Below, in pieces: positions 63,017 to 64,000 of a DNA stretch of 64,000 nucleotides; position 1 is the stretch's first letter, and each line of letters begins with the position of its first letter. This stretch comes from Bacteroidales bacterium (GTDB lineage Bacteria; Bacteroidota; Bacteroidia; Bacteroidales; UBA932). The stretch is taken from the NCBI GenBank assembly GCA_015060445.1, contig SUYL01000042.1:1-64000 (forward strand), given 5' to 3'. Below the pieces are notes generated by a model that ran no database searches, was not told the DNA's origin, and was given only the letters and a program-made list of their open reading frames with translations. A program made the position numbers and the translations under genes.

Positions 63017-63091
63017 ATGAAATACATAGCCACTGCCCTTTTGGTTTTGATGACCATAACTTTTATTGTATGCGGTATCCTTTGGAGGTAA
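63017..63091 (+). CDS. Possible 24-residue single-helix membrane peptide
   Basis: A very short reading frame for MKYIATALLVLMTITFIVCG plus ILWR, which is one membrane helix with basic ends. It overlaps the start of the next gene by 22 bases in another frame. Too short to be sure; it may be a leader peptide or chance. Confidence 0.3.
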   Translation: MKYIATALLVLMTITFIVCGILWR

Positions 63092-63426
63092 TACGCCCGA
63101 CAATCCGCAGAGCCAAGGTTTATGTACTTCTGTTTACTCCTTTGATACTATTGGTCTCAGTGGGAATGTGTGCCGGTATCGAATATACTACTATATACAC
63201 TTATGCAGACCTATGGCAGCATATCGGAGAGTTTAATGTGTGGTTTCGCCTCTTAACTCTTACGGTAATGCTGTTCTATTGTTTTTCCCTTTTTCTTGTG
63301 CCGTACGACTGGCGCAAGAGCAGTGCAGACAAAAAGTTTATCATGTTCTACTCCTGCGGATTCTGTCTGATTGGATTACTGCATTTCTCCATACAGATGT
63401 CGGCTTCTTTATATAAGTTTCTATAG
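63070..63426 (+). CDS. Small membrane protein of unknown function
   Basis: A 118-residue protein with three hydrophobic helices, near residues 17-38 (VYVLLFTPLILLVSVGMCAG), 58-77 (WFRLLTLTVMLFYCFSLFLV) and 90-110 (FIMFYSCGFCLIGLLHFSIQ). No family recognised. Upstream it overlaps the short membrane peptide frame, and its last 6 bases overlap the convergent ispH gene. The start at 63070 is the only reasonable one, but the gene is less certain than its neighbours. Confidence 0.55.
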   Translation: MRYPLEVIRPTIRRAKVYVLLFTPLILLVSVGMCAGIEYTTIYTYADLWQHIGEFNVWFRLLTLTVMLFYCFSLFLVPYDWRKSSADKKFIMFYSCGFCLIGLLHFSIQMSASLYKFL

Positions 63427-64000
63427 ACCTTGCAGATGCTTTGCTACCCCCTCCAATTGCCATTTTGGAGTGGAGGTGGCTCCGCATATACCGACAGAAT
63501 CACCCTCAGTGAACCACTGGGGGTTTATTTGGTCTATAGTCTGAATGTGATATGAACGGGGATTTACAGATTTGCACAAATCGTACAGCACCTTGCCGTT
63601 GGAACTCTCCTTGCCGCTGATGAACACTATTACAGAGTGCTTTTTTGCAAATGCCATAAGGTTTGTGTGCCTTTGTGCCACCTGGCGGCAGATGGTGTTG
63701 TGAATTTTGAAGTTTTCCAGATTCCCTCCCTGCAATTTTATCCTCTCCCTTATTGCGTCACATACCTCCTCGTACTCCTTGGGGTCTTTTGTGGTTTGGG
63801 AGAATATCTGTATTGGCCGTGTGTAGTCAATCTTATTGAGGCTGGCTATGGAATCAACTACCACAGCATCTCCATTTACCTGTCCTACAAGGCCGTTTAC
63901 CTCTGCGTGTCCTATCTTTCCAAAGATTACAATCTGGCTGTTATGCTGTGAATATGCCTCCTTTATCCTGGCCTGAAGTTTTAGCACTACCGGGCAGGTG
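63421..64000 (-). CDS. ispH: 4-hydroxy-3-methylbut-2-enyl diphosphate reductase, C-terminal part
   Basis: The gene enters from beyond the right end of the window; about 193 residues are visible. The first readable residues are TCPVVLKLQARI, which contains one of the three iron-sulfur Cys residues. Further on come GKIGHAEVNGLVGQ, IFSQTTKDPKEYEE, NTICRQVAQRH (second Cys) and SVGICGATSTPKWQLEGV (third Cys with the TSTP end). It carries out the last step of the MEP isoprenoid pathway, giving IPP and DMAPP. The short open frame starting at 63987 is only part of the gene. Its stop overlaps the convergent small membrane protein gene. Confidence 0.95.
   Translation of the reverse strand, partial: TCPVVLKLQARIKEAYSQHNSQIVIFGKIGHAEVNGLVGQVNGDAVVVDSIASLNKIDYTRPIQIFSQTTKDPKEYEEVCDAIRERIKLQGGNLENFKIHNTICRQVAQRHTNLMAFAKKHSVIVFISGKESSNGKVLYDLCKSVNPRSYHIQTIDQINPQWFTEGDSVGICGATSTPKWQLEGVAKHLQGL

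Overview
This window reads as chromosomal DNA of a member of the Bacteroidales. Evidence: promoters of the phylum's type (TTTG, about 19 bases, then TAnnTTTG) in front of several genes, DUF3575/DUF3868 proteins beside a FimA/Mfa1-type fimbrial operon, a hybrid two-component system with propeller sensor and AraC output, a DksA-like protein with a degenerate zinc finger, and Bacteroidetes-type lipoproteins. The sequence does not allow a safe genus assignment.

Layout. 1-6.1 kb: tRNA-Ser(UGA), a lone ECF sigma factor, an ileS-dksA-lspA operon, a CvpA-family gene. 6.1-12 kb: a peptide export locus with a C39-peptidase ABC transporter, two 58-codon genes whose products carry double-glycine leaders (8334-8510 and 8524-8700), a TolC protein and an HlyD-type adaptor; tsaB follows. 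This looks like a complete two-peptide bacteriocin-like system and is the main discovery candidate. 12-16 kb: a 30-bp inverted-repeat element, a TlpA-like lipoprotein, HIT, greA with a terminator-like leader, a small acidic membrane protein and ribF. 16-26.6 kb: a glycogen cluster on the minus strand (branching enzyme, debranching enzyme, GT4, GH57, and one polypeptide joining a GT3 glycogen synthase to a GT35 phosphorylase), preceded by xseA-xseB.

28-36.6 kb: engB-prs-nadE-small membrane protein-der on the plus strand, meeting a large NtrY-like sensor kinase and rlmH on the minus strand, then a DUF4783 gene. 36.6-38.5 kb: an AbiEi/AbiEii toxin-antitoxin pair bracketed by copies of a ~103-bp repeat. 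38.7-43.6 kb: a 986-residue fimbrillin-like repeat lipoprotein with a 38-codon gene before it, a small HTH regulator, a structured RNA candidate of about 320 nt with its own promoter and terminator, and a thioredoxin-like protein.

43.7-59.3 kb: a fimbrial locus (major subunit, Mfa2/FimB-type anchor, minor subunit, large tip-like lipoprotein, a GAF histidine kinase, DUF3868 and DUF3575 proteins), and divergently a lipoprotein gene and a hybrid two-component regulator whose kinase half has lost its catalytic motifs. 59.3-64 kb: efp, a transglutaminase-like lipoprotein, an AAA/DUF4143 ATPase, a small membrane protein, and the C-terminal part of ispH running off the end. All functions are inferred from sequence reading alone; no database search was run.
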